Shown: positions 1 through 7,083, counted from the first letter of the stretch. The stretch: DNA of 15,368 bases from Lentisphaeria bacterium (GCA_016287975.1 JAEEXV010000211.1:1-15368), one strand, 5' to 3'. The notes: generated by a model from the letters alone, not told the origin. A program made the numbers and translations.

Positions 1-152
1 AATCAATCCTTATTTTCAGTATTATTATGGCGAACATTGCATTCCAGGCCTTCCCCTTACGGATATCCCGTCAGCCATCATGCGGCGCATTACAGTATGG
101 TTCATTCCAGGCGTAAGCGGAGCGCCGAACGGCATGTTTTAGGAGTTTTGTC
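1..152. other. Upstream region of the aldolase gene, no gene identified
   Basis: I see no convincing gene here. The stretch is more A+T-rich than the rest, as expected for a promoter region. The 9-base word ATTCCAGGC occurs twice in direct orientation (41-49 and 104-112) and could be an operator half, but that is only a possibility. TACAGT at 91-96 is a weak -10 candidate without a good -35. A Shine-Dalgarno-like TAGGAG lies shortly before the aldolase start codon at 153. On the minus strand an ATG at 37-35 is open to the window edge for about 12 codons, too little to call. Confidence 0.4.
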
Positions 153-800
153 ATGGAACAGCATCTTGAAGAGACCGCGGAGGCGCGTACGCAGGTCGCA
201 TATTTCATGCGGCGGCTCTATCGCCAGGGGCTGACCACCACGTCGGGCGGCAACATCTCCATGCGCTGCGGAGGCGATCTCGTGGCCATCACCGCCTCCC
301 AGCTGGACAAGGCGGAGTTGACGGAGGCGGGCGTCGGCATCGTGCGTCTGAACGGCGACCTGCTAACCCGCGGCCTCAAGCTGAGCATCGAGACCGGCAT
401 GCATCTCGCCATCTACCGCGAATGCCCCGAGATCCATGCCATTGTCCACGCGCATCCCATGACCGCCTCCGCCTTCTGCGCCTCCGGGAAGGTCATCGAC
501 ACCCGGCTGACCGCCGAAAGCTACGCCCTCCTCGGCGCGAAGATCCCAATGGTCCCCTACGCCTTGATGGGCACCGAAAGACTCGCCGCCCTCACCGCCC
601 GACATATCCGACAGGCCCCCTGCGTGCTCCTGCGAAACCACGGCGTGGTCGCCACCGCCCCGACGCTCCTCGCCGCCTTCGACCGCCTTGAACTCGTCGA
701 AAACGCAGCCCGCCTCACCCTCACCCTTTCCCAGCTCGGCGCCCCCAGACGCCTCACCCCCGCCCAGCAGGCCGAACTCGACCGCTTCGCGGGACGGTGA
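153..800 (+). CDS. Class II aldolase/adducin family protein (FucA-like sugar-phosphate aldolase)
   Basis: The 215-residue length equals that of L-fuculose-1-phosphate aldolase. Visible family marks are the phosphate-binding loop TTSGGNIS (residues 29-36), the catalytic-acid segment SIETGMH with Glu80, and three predicted zinc ligands: His99 and His101 in HAHP, and His163 in LLRNHGV. These enzymes are cytoplasmic and Zn-dependent, and usually cleave or form a ketose phosphate at dihydroxyacetone phosphate. The exact substrate (fuculose-, ribulose-, deoxyribulose- or methylthioribulose-phosphate) cannot be read from the sequence, so no symbol is given. The start at 153 is supported by TAGGAG just upstream. 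The gene holds three of the roughly 13 CCGG sites in the window, more than its neighbours. The next gene starts 52 bases downstream, after an A+T-rich promoter-like patch, so it may be transcribed separately. Confidence 0.86.
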   Translation: MEQHLEETAEARTQVAYFMRRLYRQGLTTTSGGNISMRCGGDLVAITASQLDKAELTEAGVGIVRLNGDLLTRGLKLSIETGMHLAIYRECPEIHAIVHAHPMTASAFCASGKVIDTRLTAESYALLGAKIPMVPYALMGTERLAALTARHIRQAPCVLLRNHGVVATAPTLLAAFDRLELVENAARLTLTLSQLGAPRRLTPAQQAELDRFAGR

Positions 801-832
801 GTCACGGCTGTTCGGCGTCTTTCGCTCGCGCG

Positions 833-841
833 TATTATATT
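833..841 (+). promoter_or_regulatory. Possible -10 region of the exoribonuclease gene
   Basis: The A+T-rich run TATTATATT stands out in a G+C-rich gap and contains TATTAT and TATATT. It ends only 11 bases before the ATG at 853. No clear -35 is seen 16-18 bases upstream, and no Shine-Dalgarno sequence lies between it and the ATG. If it is a real -10 box, the mRNA would be leaderless or nearly so. Confidence 0.35.
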
Positions 842-852
842 AACGAATTGCC

Positions 853-2859
853 ATGACCTATCCAGCCAACACCATCCTCGACTACTTCGGCAACTCCGAA
901 CTCTGCCTCGGCATCGTCACCAAGGACATGACGGACCGCATGCAGGTGCGGGGGGCGACCAACCAGGTCGTCCGCGTCCTCCCGAAGCAGGTGCTCTGCT
1001 CGTACGGACTCTGCACCGCCAACAACCCCGTGCCGCGCCTCGTCGACCTCCAGAACCAGATCAGCGACCAGCAGACCTCCATCGACCTGGAGTTCCTGTG
1101 GACGGTCCTCTCCGAAAACCCTGGCGCAAAACCCATCGACGACATCGCGAACGAGTATTTCGGCGCCGAGCCCACGCATATCCAGATCTCCGCGCTCGCC
1201 CGCGCCCTCCTCGCCGATTCCCTGCGCTTCCAGCGCAACGGCAACGAGTTCTCCCCCCGCACCTCGGAAGAGATCGAGCAGCTCCGCGAACTGCGCCGCA
1301 AGCGCGCCGAAAAGGCCGCCTGGCGCGCGCAAGTCCAGGCCTGGCTCCAGCAGGCCATCGCCGCCAGCGCCGAGGCCTGCGCCGCCACCCCGCTCGCCAT
1401 CCCCCCCGAAATCGAGCCCTTCGTGCAGCAGTGCACGGCCTATCTGATGCAGGGGCAGAACTGCGAGGCCGTCAACCTCCTTTCCGCGGCCTCCTCCAAA
1501 CTCAATTCCCGCGAACTGGCGGCATCCATCCTCCGCAAGACGGGGCGCTTCCCCGAGGACGCCGACGAGTTCCTCCTCGTCAACGGCATCCACACTGGCT
1601 TCACCGCCGATGTGCGCGACGCCGCCATCGCCCTGCCCCCCTACGCCGCCAACGGCGCCCGCGAAGACCTATCCTCCCTCGAAATCTTCAGCATCGACGA
1701 CATCTCCACCCGCGAAATCGACGACGCACTCTCCCTCGACTTCCTCCCCGACGGCAACTTCCGCGTCGGCATCCACCTGGCCAACCCATCCTGCTTCGTC
1801 CACAAGGGCGACCTCCTTGACCAGTGCGCCGTCGACCGCCCCCTCTCGCTCTATCTGCCCACCACCACCGTCACCATGTTCCCCGAGGAACTCGGCTGCG
1901 ACGCCGCCAGCCTCAACCAGGGCCTCCTCCGTCCCGCCATGAGCTTCCTCGTGACCCTCTCCCCCGACGCGGAACTCCTCGACTGGCGCATCTCCGCCTC
2001 GCAAGTCAAGGTCGCCCACCGCCTCACCTACATCCGCGCCGACGAACTGCTCGAGGCCAAAGGCGATGATTCCCTCACGCGCGCCCTCGCCGCCCTCCGC
2101 GACCTCGCCGAAAAGCGCTGCGCCATCCGCGAGGAGGCAGGCGCCGTCAGCCTGAACCGCCCTGAAATCAAACTCACCGTCGTCAAAGGCGAAATCACCG
2201 CCGCCCTCGACGACCAGGAGACCCCCAGCCACAGGCTTGTCGCGGAGTTCATGATCCTCGCCAACCACCTCGCCGCCCGATACGCCCTCCGCAACGACCT
2301 CCCCATCATCTATCGCTGCCAGGATCCCCCCCTCGACGACGTCCATTCCGTCGTCCACTACGACCCGATCGACTTCGACCAGCAGGTGCGCAAGATGAAG
2401 CGCACCCGCCTCTCCACCTACCCGCAGCCGCACTTCGGCCTCGGCCTCGACCTCTACACCCAGGTCAGTTCCCCGCTCCGCCGCTACGCCGACATGGTCA
2501 TCCAGCGCCAGATCGAGGCGCACCTGAGCGGCAATCCCCCTCCATACACCCAGACCGAACTCTTCGGCATCCTCGACAACGTCGAGCACACCGCCTCCGC
2601 CAACCGCTCCTACGACCGTGAGGCGAAAAAGTTCTGGCTCCTCGAATACCTCCGCCGAAACTACCTCCACCAGCCCCTCGACGCCACCGTCGTCCGCGTC
2701 GAAGGCAGCCTCGTCCTCGCCGAACTCAACGACTTCTACGAACGCGGCGTCGTCATGACCCGCGACAGGCCATACGTCGGCGACGAACTCCGCGTCCGAA
2801 TCCAGGATGTCAACCCCAAACTCGGGAGATTGGTCCTCGAACCCCTGAACCGCCTTTAA
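853..2859 (+). CDS. RNase II/RNase R family 3'-5' exoribonuclease (RNB domain)
   Basis: This is a 668-residue processive, hydrolytic 3'-5' exoribonuclease candidate for mRNA and stable-RNA decay in the cytoplasm. The RNB catalytic signature IDDISTREIDDALS lies at about residues 281-294. Aligned with E. coli RNase II Asp201/207/209/210, it gives Asp282, Glu288, Asp290 and Asp291, so the second position is Glu. The second hallmark, SSPLRRYADMV, lies near the RNB C-terminus. A short S1/OB-like domain (about the last 65 residues) follows. The N-terminal ~270 residues start with a small beta-rich part, then contain an Ala/Gln/Arg-rich helical segment (about 137-180); they do not look like the two cold-shock domains of E. 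coli RNase II/R. The layout is closer to cyanobacterial/chloroplast-type RNB proteins. No Shine-Dalgarno is seen before the ATG. The next gene begins 24 bases downstream. No CCGG occurs in the whole 2-kb gene. Confidence 0.9.
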   Translation: MTYPANTILDYFGNSELCLGIVTKDMTDRMQVRGATNQVVRVLPKQVLCSYGLCTANNPVPRLVDLQNQISDQQTSIDLEFLWTVLSENPGAKPIDDIANEYFGAEPTHIQISALARALLADSLRFQRNGNEFSPRTSEEIEQLRELRRKRAEKAAWRAQVQAWLQQAIAASAEACAATPLAIPPEIEPFVQQCTAYLMQGQNCEAVNLLSAASSKLNSRELAASILRKTGRFPEDADEFLLVNGIHTGFTADVRDAAIALPPYAANGAREDLSSLEIFSIDDISTREIDDALSLDFLPDGNFRVGIHLANPSCFVHKGDLLDQCAVDRPLSLYLPTTTVTMFPEELGCDAASLNQGLLRPAMSFLVTLSPDAELLDWRISASQVKVAHRLTYIRADELLEAKGDDSLTRALAALRDLAEKRCAIREEAGAVSLNRPEIKLTVVKGEITAALDDQETPSHRLVAEFMILANHLAARYALRNDLPIIYRCQDPPLDDVHSVVHYDPIDFDQQVRKMKRTRLSTYPQPHFGLGLDLYTQVSSPLRRYADMVIQRQIEAHLSGNPPPYTQTELFGILDNVEHTASANRSYDREAKKFWLLEYLRRNYLHQPLDATVVRVEGSLVLAELNDFYERGVVMTRDRPYVGDELRVRIQDVNPKLGRLVLEPLNRL

Positions 2860-2883
2860 GCCGCTGGTCGGCATCTGTCAAGC

Positions 2884-3672
2884 ATGCTACGCATCCTCTT
2901 CATCGGAGACATCGTCGGCCACGGCGGCCGCGACGCGGTCAAGGCGCTCGCGCCCGCCCTGCGCCAGGAATACGGCTGCGTCTTCTGCGTCGCCAACGGC
3001 GAGAACATGGCGGGCGGCAACGGCCTCACCAAGCCGCTGGTCGACGAGTTCGCCCCTGGCACGGTCGATGTCTTCACCGCAGGCGACCACACCTGGGACC
3101 AGAAGGAGTTCCCAGGCCAGATCGACCGCATCCCCAACGCCCTCCGCCCCGAGAACCTCTCCCCGCGCCAGCCAGGTCGGGGCCACGCCGTCTTCACCGC
3201 CGCCGACGGCACCAAGGTCGGCGTGCTCAACCTGCTGGGACGCGTCTTCATCGGCGTCCCCTCCGACTGCCCGTTCGCGGCCGCCGAGCGCGCCGTCGCC
3301 GAACTCCGCCAGGAGACCAATGTGATCCTGGTCGACTTCCACGCCGAGGCCACCAGCGAGAAGATCGCGATGGGACGCTTCCTGGACGGCAAGGTCTCCG
3401 CCGTCTTCGGCACCCACACCCACGTCGCCACCGCCGATTCCACCATCTTCCCGGGCGGCACCGCCTTCCAGTGCGACGCAGGCATGGTCGGCTCCCGTGA
3501 ATCCGTCATCGGACGGGACATCGCGCCCGTCCTCACGCGCTTCACCACTGGCATGCCGACGCGCTTCACCGTCAACGACAGCGGCGTCACCTTGCACGGC
3601 ATCATTGTCACCATTGATACGGCCACTGGCCACGCGACCCACCTTGAACGCATTGAACGAGACCTCAACTAA
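2884..3672 (+). CDS. ymdB: YmdB/TIGR00282-family metallophosphoesterase (2',3'-cyclic nucleotide phosphodiesterase type)
   Basis: The 262 residues match the YmdB family in length and order of motifs: FIGDIVGHGGRD (Asp9), VANGENMAGGNG (Glu40, Asn41), AGDHTWDQKEF (Asp68, His69), VDFHAEATSEK (His153) and GTHTHV (His178, His180). Family members are dinuclear-metal phosphodiesterases. Bacillus subtilis YmdB hydrolyses cyclic nucleotides and affects RNA levels and multicellular behaviour. The usual metal-bridging Asn of the GNHxWD motif is Asp here (GDHTWD), noted as a finding. The gene lies between an RNB exoribonuclease (24 bases upstream) and a secreted MBL-fold protein (13 bases downstream), probably one transcript. 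The pairing with an RNase recalls the rny-ymdB neighbourhood of Firmicutes, which supports a role in RNA turnover. The symbol is by family, not proven orthology. Confidence 0.88.
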   Translation: MLRILFIGDIVGHGGRDAVKALAPALRQEYGCVFCVANGENMAGGNGLTKPLVDEFAPGTVDVFTAGDHTWDQKEFPGQIDRIPNALRPENLSPRQPGRGHAVFTAADGTKVGVLNLLGRVFIGVPSDCPFAAAERAVAELRQETNVILVDFHAEATSEKIAMGRFLDGKVSAVFGTHTHVATADSTIFPGGTAFQCDAGMVGSRESVIGRDIAPVLTRFTTGMPTRFTVNDSGVTLHGIIVTIDTATGHATHLERIERDLN

Positions 3673-3685
3673 AGGAACCGCCACC

Positions 3686-4543
3686 ATGAAGAAACACCTC
3701 CTCGCCCTCCTCGCCCTCGGCGCCACGCTGAGTCTCCTCGCCGCCCCGCGTCTCCAGAACTTCACTTTCGGAGAAGTCACGGTGACCGCCATCCAGGACA
3801 CCAGCAACGCCTTCCCCGCCGCGCTTTTCCCCGACAACCCCGAGACGCTCAAGAAGCTGCGTGAACTCGCCCCGCGCCTCGAAGCCGAAGGCTCCAACAA
3901 CGTCTTCCTGGTCAAACTCGGCAAGAAGACCATCCTCGTCGACACAGGCTACGGCAAGCCCAGCAGCCAGCTCGTCCCCGCCCTCGACGCCCTCCACATC
4001 TCCCCCAACCAGATCGACGCGATCCTCATCACCCACCTCCACGCCGACCACGTGGGCGGCCTCCTCGCGCCGCGCGGCACCGCCATCTTCCCGAGGGCCA
4101 CCATCTGGATCTCCCGCCCCGAGGCTGCCGCCGCAGGGCTCGTCGGCGCTGGAAAGCACCCCAGCGCCCATCACATCAAGGCCGTGCAGCAGGTCTACCG
4201 CAAACGCCTCCGCTATTTCACGGACGGCCAGGAGATCTTCCCTGGCCTCGTCGCCCACCTCGCCCCTGGCCACACCCCAGGGCACGCCACCTTCCAACTG
4301 AAAAGCGACCTTCTCTTCATCGGCGACCTCCTCCATGCCCAGGTCTGGCAGTTCGCCCATCCCGAGCTCTGCCCCAAATGGGACGCCAAGCCCGACCAGG
4401 CCGTCGCCTCCCGAACCAAGATCTTCGCCGAAGCCGCCAAATCCGGCATCGCCCTCGCTGGCGCCCATCTCCCCTTCCCTGGAATCGTGACCATCAAGGA
4501 CGGCAACGAAAAGGCCAAATATCTCGCCGCCCCCAAAAAGTAA
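3686..4543 (+). CDS. Secreted metallo-beta-lactamase-fold hydrolase
   Basis: A 285-residue protein starts with a signal peptide (Lys-Lys, then a Leu/Ala-rich core to about residue 20), so it is probably periplasmic. The MBL-fold motifs are complete: HLHADH (His117, His119, Asp121, His122), PGHTPGH (His196), the bridging Asp214 in FIGDLLH, and a final His261 in GAHLPFPG. This gives a two-zinc site of the type seen in AHL lactonases, glyoxalase II and similar enzymes. The substrate is not predictable, and lactone, ester or phosphodiester hydrolysis are all possible. I chose the start at 3686 over longer in-frame extensions because AAAGGAA lies 8 bases upstream and the signal peptide begins there. 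It lies 13 bases after the YmdB-like gene, so the two are probably co-transcribed. The 3' side runs into the repeat region. Confidence 0.87.
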   Translation: MKKHLLALLALGATLSLLAAPRLQNFTFGEVTVTAIQDTSNAFPAALFPDNPETLKKLRELAPRLEAEGSNNVFLVKLGKKTILVDTGYGKPSSQLVPALDALHISPNQIDAILITHLHADHVGGLLAPRGTAIFPRATIWISRPEAAAAGLVGAGKHPSAHHIKAVQQVYRKRLRYFTDGQEIFPGLVAHLAPGHTPGHATFQLKSDLLFIGDLLHAQVWQFAHPELCPKWDAKPDQAVASRTKIFAEAAKSGIALAGAHLPFPGIVTIKDGNEKAKYLAAPKK

Positions 4544-4599
4544 CCACCGCCCCCCGCGATATCAAACCGCCCGCAATCGGCGCACCTCCCGATCCCTCC

Positions 4600-4753
4600 C
4601 CGCCCCCGATGAAAGCGGAGCGGGGGGGTGCGGGGAGCATATGTCCCCCGTCGTTTGCATGGCTGGATGATGGCGCCAGCCCGCGCCACGAAGCCAACCC
4701 GCCCGTGAAGCGCCCATCGGCCCGCCGGCTTGCCGGTGGCACACGCCACCACC
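4600..4753. repeat. Direct repeat copy 1 (~154 bases) with internal palindrome
   Basis: It starts CCGCCCCCGATGA and shares with copy 2, in the same order, a G-rich tract, an identical 25-base core (4650-4674), an identical 18-base word beginning GAAGCCAACC (4690-4707) and GGCACACGCC (4738-4747). An imperfect palindrome lies at 4631-4650 (CGGGGAGCAT/ATGTCCCCCG). Confidence 0.8.
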
Positions 4754-4765
4754 CGTGATTCCACA

Positions 4766-4920
4766 CCGCCCCCGATGAGAGCGGAGCGGGGGGTGCGGGG
4801 GGCATCTGCCCCCCGTCGTTTGCATGGCTGGATGATGGCACCTGCCCGCGCCCATGCCCCGCGCCGCGAAGCCAACCCGCCCGTGCTTGGCCCGCCACCT
4901 GGCGGCACACGCCGCCCATA
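4766..4920. repeat. Direct repeat copy 2 (~155 bases) with perfect palindrome
   Basis: This is the second copy, displaced by about 165 bases from copy 1. The shared core is at 4815-4839, the 18-base word at 4868-4885 and GGCACACGCC at 4904-4913. The middle carries about 13 extra bases and the tail is shortened to compensate. Its palindrome, 4796-4815, has perfect 9-base arms CGGGGGGCA and TGCCCCCCG around a 2-base centre. No ORF typical of a transposase is present, so it resembles a dispersed non-coding element rather than an insertion sequence. Confidence 0.8.
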
Positions 4921-4939
4921 CATCGGATCCCGCCACCCG

Positions 4940-4980
4940 AAAAAAAAAGCGCGGCGCCTGGAAAAATCCAGGCGCCGCGC
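4940..4980 (-). terminator. Rho-independent terminator of the lipoprotein operon
   Basis: A perfect 14-base-pair stem (4949-4962 with 4967-4980, arm GCGCGGCGCCTGGA) has an AAAA loop on the + strand. It is flanked at 4940-4948 by nine A, which read as a T-tract after the hairpin on the minus strand. It lies about 22 bases past the stop codon of the minus-strand lipoprotein gene at 5003, as expected for its terminator. Read from the left it lacks a T-tract, so it should not work well for the MBL-fold gene. Confidence 0.92.
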
Positions 4981-5002
4981 GCACAGTCAGGCGCAGGAGT
5001 GC

Positions 5003-5506
5003 CTATTTCTTCTTGCTATCCTTCAGTTTCTCGGCGCGTTCCTTGTTTTCCTTGCGGCTCTTGCGGTGCTTGTCAAGCGCCTTCGGATCCACGCTGTTGC
5101 TCCAGGAGCAGACCTGCCAGTCCTTGTCCCCTTTCTCCAGATAGATGGTCATCGTGCGGTGAGCAAAGTCATTGCTGATCTTCACCACCACCATCGCCAG
5201 GTCGTCGTCGATCACTTCGCGCAGGACATCGATGTCCTCCATCTCGGCGGGCTCGTCATCCTGGGCAAAGAACTGGTTGGCGGCCAGGCGCGCGGCGGCG
5301 ACGCGCCGCTCGTTCTTGACCTTCTCGCCGTCCCGATCGATGTCCAGCCAACTCTCGGTCACCGTCAACTTGACCATCGTGTTGGCGTCGCCGTCCGCAT
5401 ACGCATTCAGCCACTTCTTCGCCACCCCGGCGGGGGACTTGCCGCAGGAATTGAACAGCAGCATACCCAGCGCGAGGCACGCCGTCATCATCAATGCTTT
5501 CTTCAT
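5003..5506 (-). CDS. Small lipoprotein, DUF4878-like
   Basis: A 167-residue predicted lipoprotein. Residues 1-20 are a signal peptide with lipobox FNSC, so Cys21 is the lipidated residue. The mature start CGKSPAGVAKKW, then GD.NTMVKL, resembles the DUF4878/NTF2-like lipoprotein family, in which a short helical start is followed by a curved beta-sheet. The C-terminal 25 residues are strongly Lys/Glu-rich and probably helical or disordered. I chose the ATG at 5506 over an ATG three codons upstream because AGGA sits 8 bases before it. It is the downstream paralogue of the gene at 5566-5961: both have Cys21 and share CG..P.GVAK and GD.NT.V.L. Transcription ends at the hairpin at 4940-4980. The function is unknown. 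Confidence 0.8.
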   Translation of the reverse strand: MKKALMMTACLALGMLLFNSCGKSPAGVAKKWLNAYADGDANTMVKLTVTESWLDIDRDGEKVKNERRVAAARLAANQFFAQDDEPAEMEDIDVLREVIDDDLAMVVVKISNDFAHRTMTIYLEKGDKDWQVCSWSNSVDPKALDKHRKSRKENKERAEKLKDSKKK

Positions 5507-5565
5507 GGTTGTCATCCTGAAAATGGTTGTTCTAACGTTGGTTCGACAATGTCTTCGGCAGGCTC

Positions 5566-5961
5566 CTAGTCCTTGTCCTGCTTCGACTCCATGCTGTACA
5601 CCTTCCACTTGCCATCTTCCTGGACCAGGGTGAAGACGACCTTCCGCTTCTTGTCCTTGTCCTTCGGCTTCAGCGTGGCCTTCACCGTCGCATAGCCCTT
5701 CTCCGTGGAGATGTCGCCCACTTCCCATTCCACCAGTTTGTCATCGTCCTTGTCGGAGAGGCTCAACTGCTTCACCGCTTCCTCAATGAAGCCGCGCAGG
5801 CCCTCGCCGTCCTCGCTCATCAGTTCCACGATGGTGTTTACATCGCCCTTCTGCAGCGCCTTGCAGAAATCCTTCGCCACGCCCTTCGGGTTGTTGCCGC
5901 AGGAAACCAGGCATGCGCTCCCCAACAGCGCGCAAAGCAGCCAAATCAATCCTTTTTTCAT
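5566..5961 (-). CDS. Small lipoprotein, DUF4878-like (paralogue)
   Basis: A 131-residue predicted lipoprotein with a 20-residue signal peptide and lipobox LVSC, Cys21 being lipidated. The body has CGNNPKGVAKDF, an early GDVNTIVEL, an acidic Asp/Lys stretch (69-75) and a C-terminal strand pattern VVFTLVQEDGKWKVYSM. That ending is typical of DUF4878/NTF2-like lipoproteins ('...DGkWkv...'). I chose the ATG at 5961 over the TTG three codons upstream because it gives a standard signal peptide and has a purine-rich AAGAGA about ten bases before it. It precedes the paralogue by 59 bases, and the two probably share one promoter and the terminator at 4940-4980. Function is unknown; a periplasmic, membrane-tethered binding role is only a guess. 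Confidence 0.8.
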   Translation of the reverse strand: MKKGLIWLLCALLGSACLVSCGNNPKGVAKDFCKALQKGDVNTIVELMSEDGEGLRGFIEEAVKQLSLSDKDDDKLVEWEVGDISTEKGYATVKATLKPKDKDKKRKVVFTLVQEDGKWKVYSMESKQDKD

Positions 5962-6082
5962 CACAATCAATCTCTTGCAGAGGTTATTGGGGCACCGCGC
6001 CCCGATTTCAGTCGAACATTGGAACCAAATGCGCCGCGCCTGAACCGCAGGATCGGCGCTCGGCCTGTCTCAGCCGATTGTT

Positions 6083-6088
6083 AATATA
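6083..6088 (-). promoter_or_regulatory. Possible -10 box for the lipoprotein pair
   Basis: The minus strand reads TATATT here, inside an A+T-rich patch, about 120 bases before the ATG at 5961. A weak -35-like TCAATG lies 17 bases further upstream on that strand. The leader would contain a small G/C hairpin (5989-6003). Confidence 0.35.
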
Positions 6089-6101
6089 ATCCTCCATTCC
6101 A

Positions 6102-6130
6102 TTGGCATTGACGCCTTGAAACGATTATAT
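6102..6130 (+). promoter_or_regulatory. Sigma70-like promoter of the alpha/beta hydrolase gene
   Basis: TTGGCA (6102-6107), a 17-base spacer and TTATAT (6125-6130) make a reasonable sigma70-type promoter facing the gene that starts at 6202. It is divergent to the candidate promoter of the lipoprotein pair, so the two gene sets share a control region of about 240 bases. Confidence 0.5.
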
Positions 6131-6201
6131 TCCATATTCGCGAAAAGCGCCGTCTATTCGCCTCCGTCCACCTGGAAATCCAACCTCCCCGCCATCCTCC
6201 C

Positions 6202-7083
6202 ATGCGCCGTCTATTCCCCGCGATTTTGCTTGTCCCGTTCCTGCTGGCCGCCGCCATCCCGACCAACTTCATCGGGCAGGTCATGCTGCCCGCCGACTAC
6301 TGGAAGTGCCTCAAGCCAGGCGGCCCGATCGAGAAGAAGCATGCCCCGCCTGGCCCGCACGCCACCGAATGGCACCGCTTTCCAGGACCCCCCGAATGGA
6401 TTCTCTGCCTCCCCAGGGACAAGGGGCCGCATCCCGTGGTCATCTTCCTCAACGGCACCGCCACGCCCGTCAAATACTTTCCGCAGGTCCTCCAGCACCT
6501 CGCCAGCTGGGGGTTCGCCGTCATCGGCAACGACACCCCGAACACCGCCAGCGGGCGCGACGCCATCCTCGCCCTCGACCTCCTCAGACGGCTGAACGCC
6601 GACCCGCGCTCCCGCCTGAAAGGCCGCATCGACCTCTCCCGCGTCGGCCTCAACGGGCATTCCCAGGGCGGCGTCGGCTGCATCCACGCCATCCAGCGCG
6701 CCCCCGCGGGCACCTTCAAGGCGGTATTCACCGCCAGCATGCCTGGCGACGCACAGCTCCGCGCCTGGAAGTTCAACGCCTGGATCTGCGACGTCTCCCG
6801 CCTCCGCGTCCCCTGGTTCCAGATGGCCGCCACTGGCCTCTCCGACGCACGGGGCATCGCCCCCGCCGCCTCCCTCGTGCATTACTACGACGCGCTGCCC
6901 GTCGGCACGCCCGCCCTGCGCGCGCGGCGCCGCGAGTGCAGCCACGCCTCCAGCAACATCGGCGCCGACGCCTATATGACCGCGTGGTTCCGCTTCCACC
7001 TGCTCGGCGACCACGCCGCGAACCCCGTCCCCGAAATCCTCAGAAACCCCAACTGGGTCGACGCCGCCGCCAAGGGGCTTTAG
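6202..7083 (+). CDS. Secreted alpha/beta hydrolase (chlorophyllase/cutinase-like serine hydrolase)
   Basis: A 293-residue protein with an N-terminal signal peptide (about 1-18). The nucleophile elbow GHSQGG puts the catalytic Ser at 154. The oxyanion strand VVIFLNGTATP (about 79-89) and the segment WGFAVIGNDTPNTASGRDAI follow the pattern of dienelactone hydrolase/chlorophyllase/PET-hydrolase-like families. The general acid may be Asp215 (SDARG) and the catalytic His may be His248 (CSHAS), where the family usually has His in a similar GHF-type position. It probably hydrolyses an ester in the periplasm or outside the cell; the substrate is unknown. No strong Shine-Dalgarno is visible before the ATG; the upstream bases are C/T-rich. 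Its stop codon overlaps the stop codon of the convergent MFS gene (shared bases 7080-7083). Confidence 0.82.
   Translation: MRRLFPAILLVPFLLAAAIPTNFIGQVMLPADYWKCLKPGGPIEKKHAPPGPHATEWHRFPGPPEWILCLPRDKGPHPVVIFLNGTATPVKYFPQVLQHLASWGFAVIGNDTPNTASGRDAILALDLLRRLNADPRSRLKGRIDLSRVGLNGHSQGGVGCIHAIQRAPAGTFKAVFTASMPGDAQLRAWKFNAWICDVSRLRVPWFQMAATGLSDARGIAPAASLVHYYDALPVGTPALRARRRECSHASSNIGADAYMTAWFRFHLLGDHAANPVPEILRNPNWVDAAAKGL

Larger units (their letters stand above)
4544..4939. other. Gene-free repeat-bearing intergenic region
   Basis: There is no credible gene between the MBL-fold gene and the terminator of the lipoprotein pair. Open frames through it are low-complexity Pro/Arg/Gly translations on both strands. 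It is filled by two diverged copies of one repeat, listed separately. It contains two of the window's few CCGG sites, within four bases of each other (4725-4736). Confidence 0.7.

Noticed and set aside
1..37. Possible minus-strand gene start running off the left edge (ATG at 37-35)
   Set aside because: Only about 12 codons are visible, with a weak ribosome site, so there is not enough to call a gene.
37..234. Short + strand frame before and overlapping the aldolase gene
   Set aside because: Low-complexity Arg/Ser-rich translation without a ribosome site; it overlaps the well-supported aldolase start.
1669..2874. 401-codon minus-strand frame opposite the RNB gene
   Set aside because: Its translation is a Val/Glu/Asp/Gly-rich mirror typical of antisense to C-ending codons; the + strand has complete RNB motifs.
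4600..4920. CRISPR array or insertion sequence
   Set aside because: Only two copies, no regular short repeat-spacer pattern, no cas gene and no transposase frame or terminal inverted repeats.
4730..5569. 279-codon + strand frame across the repeat and lipoprotein region
   Set aside because: It runs through the repeat, a terminator hairpin and the antisense of a lipoprotein gene with clear signal peptide and lipobox.
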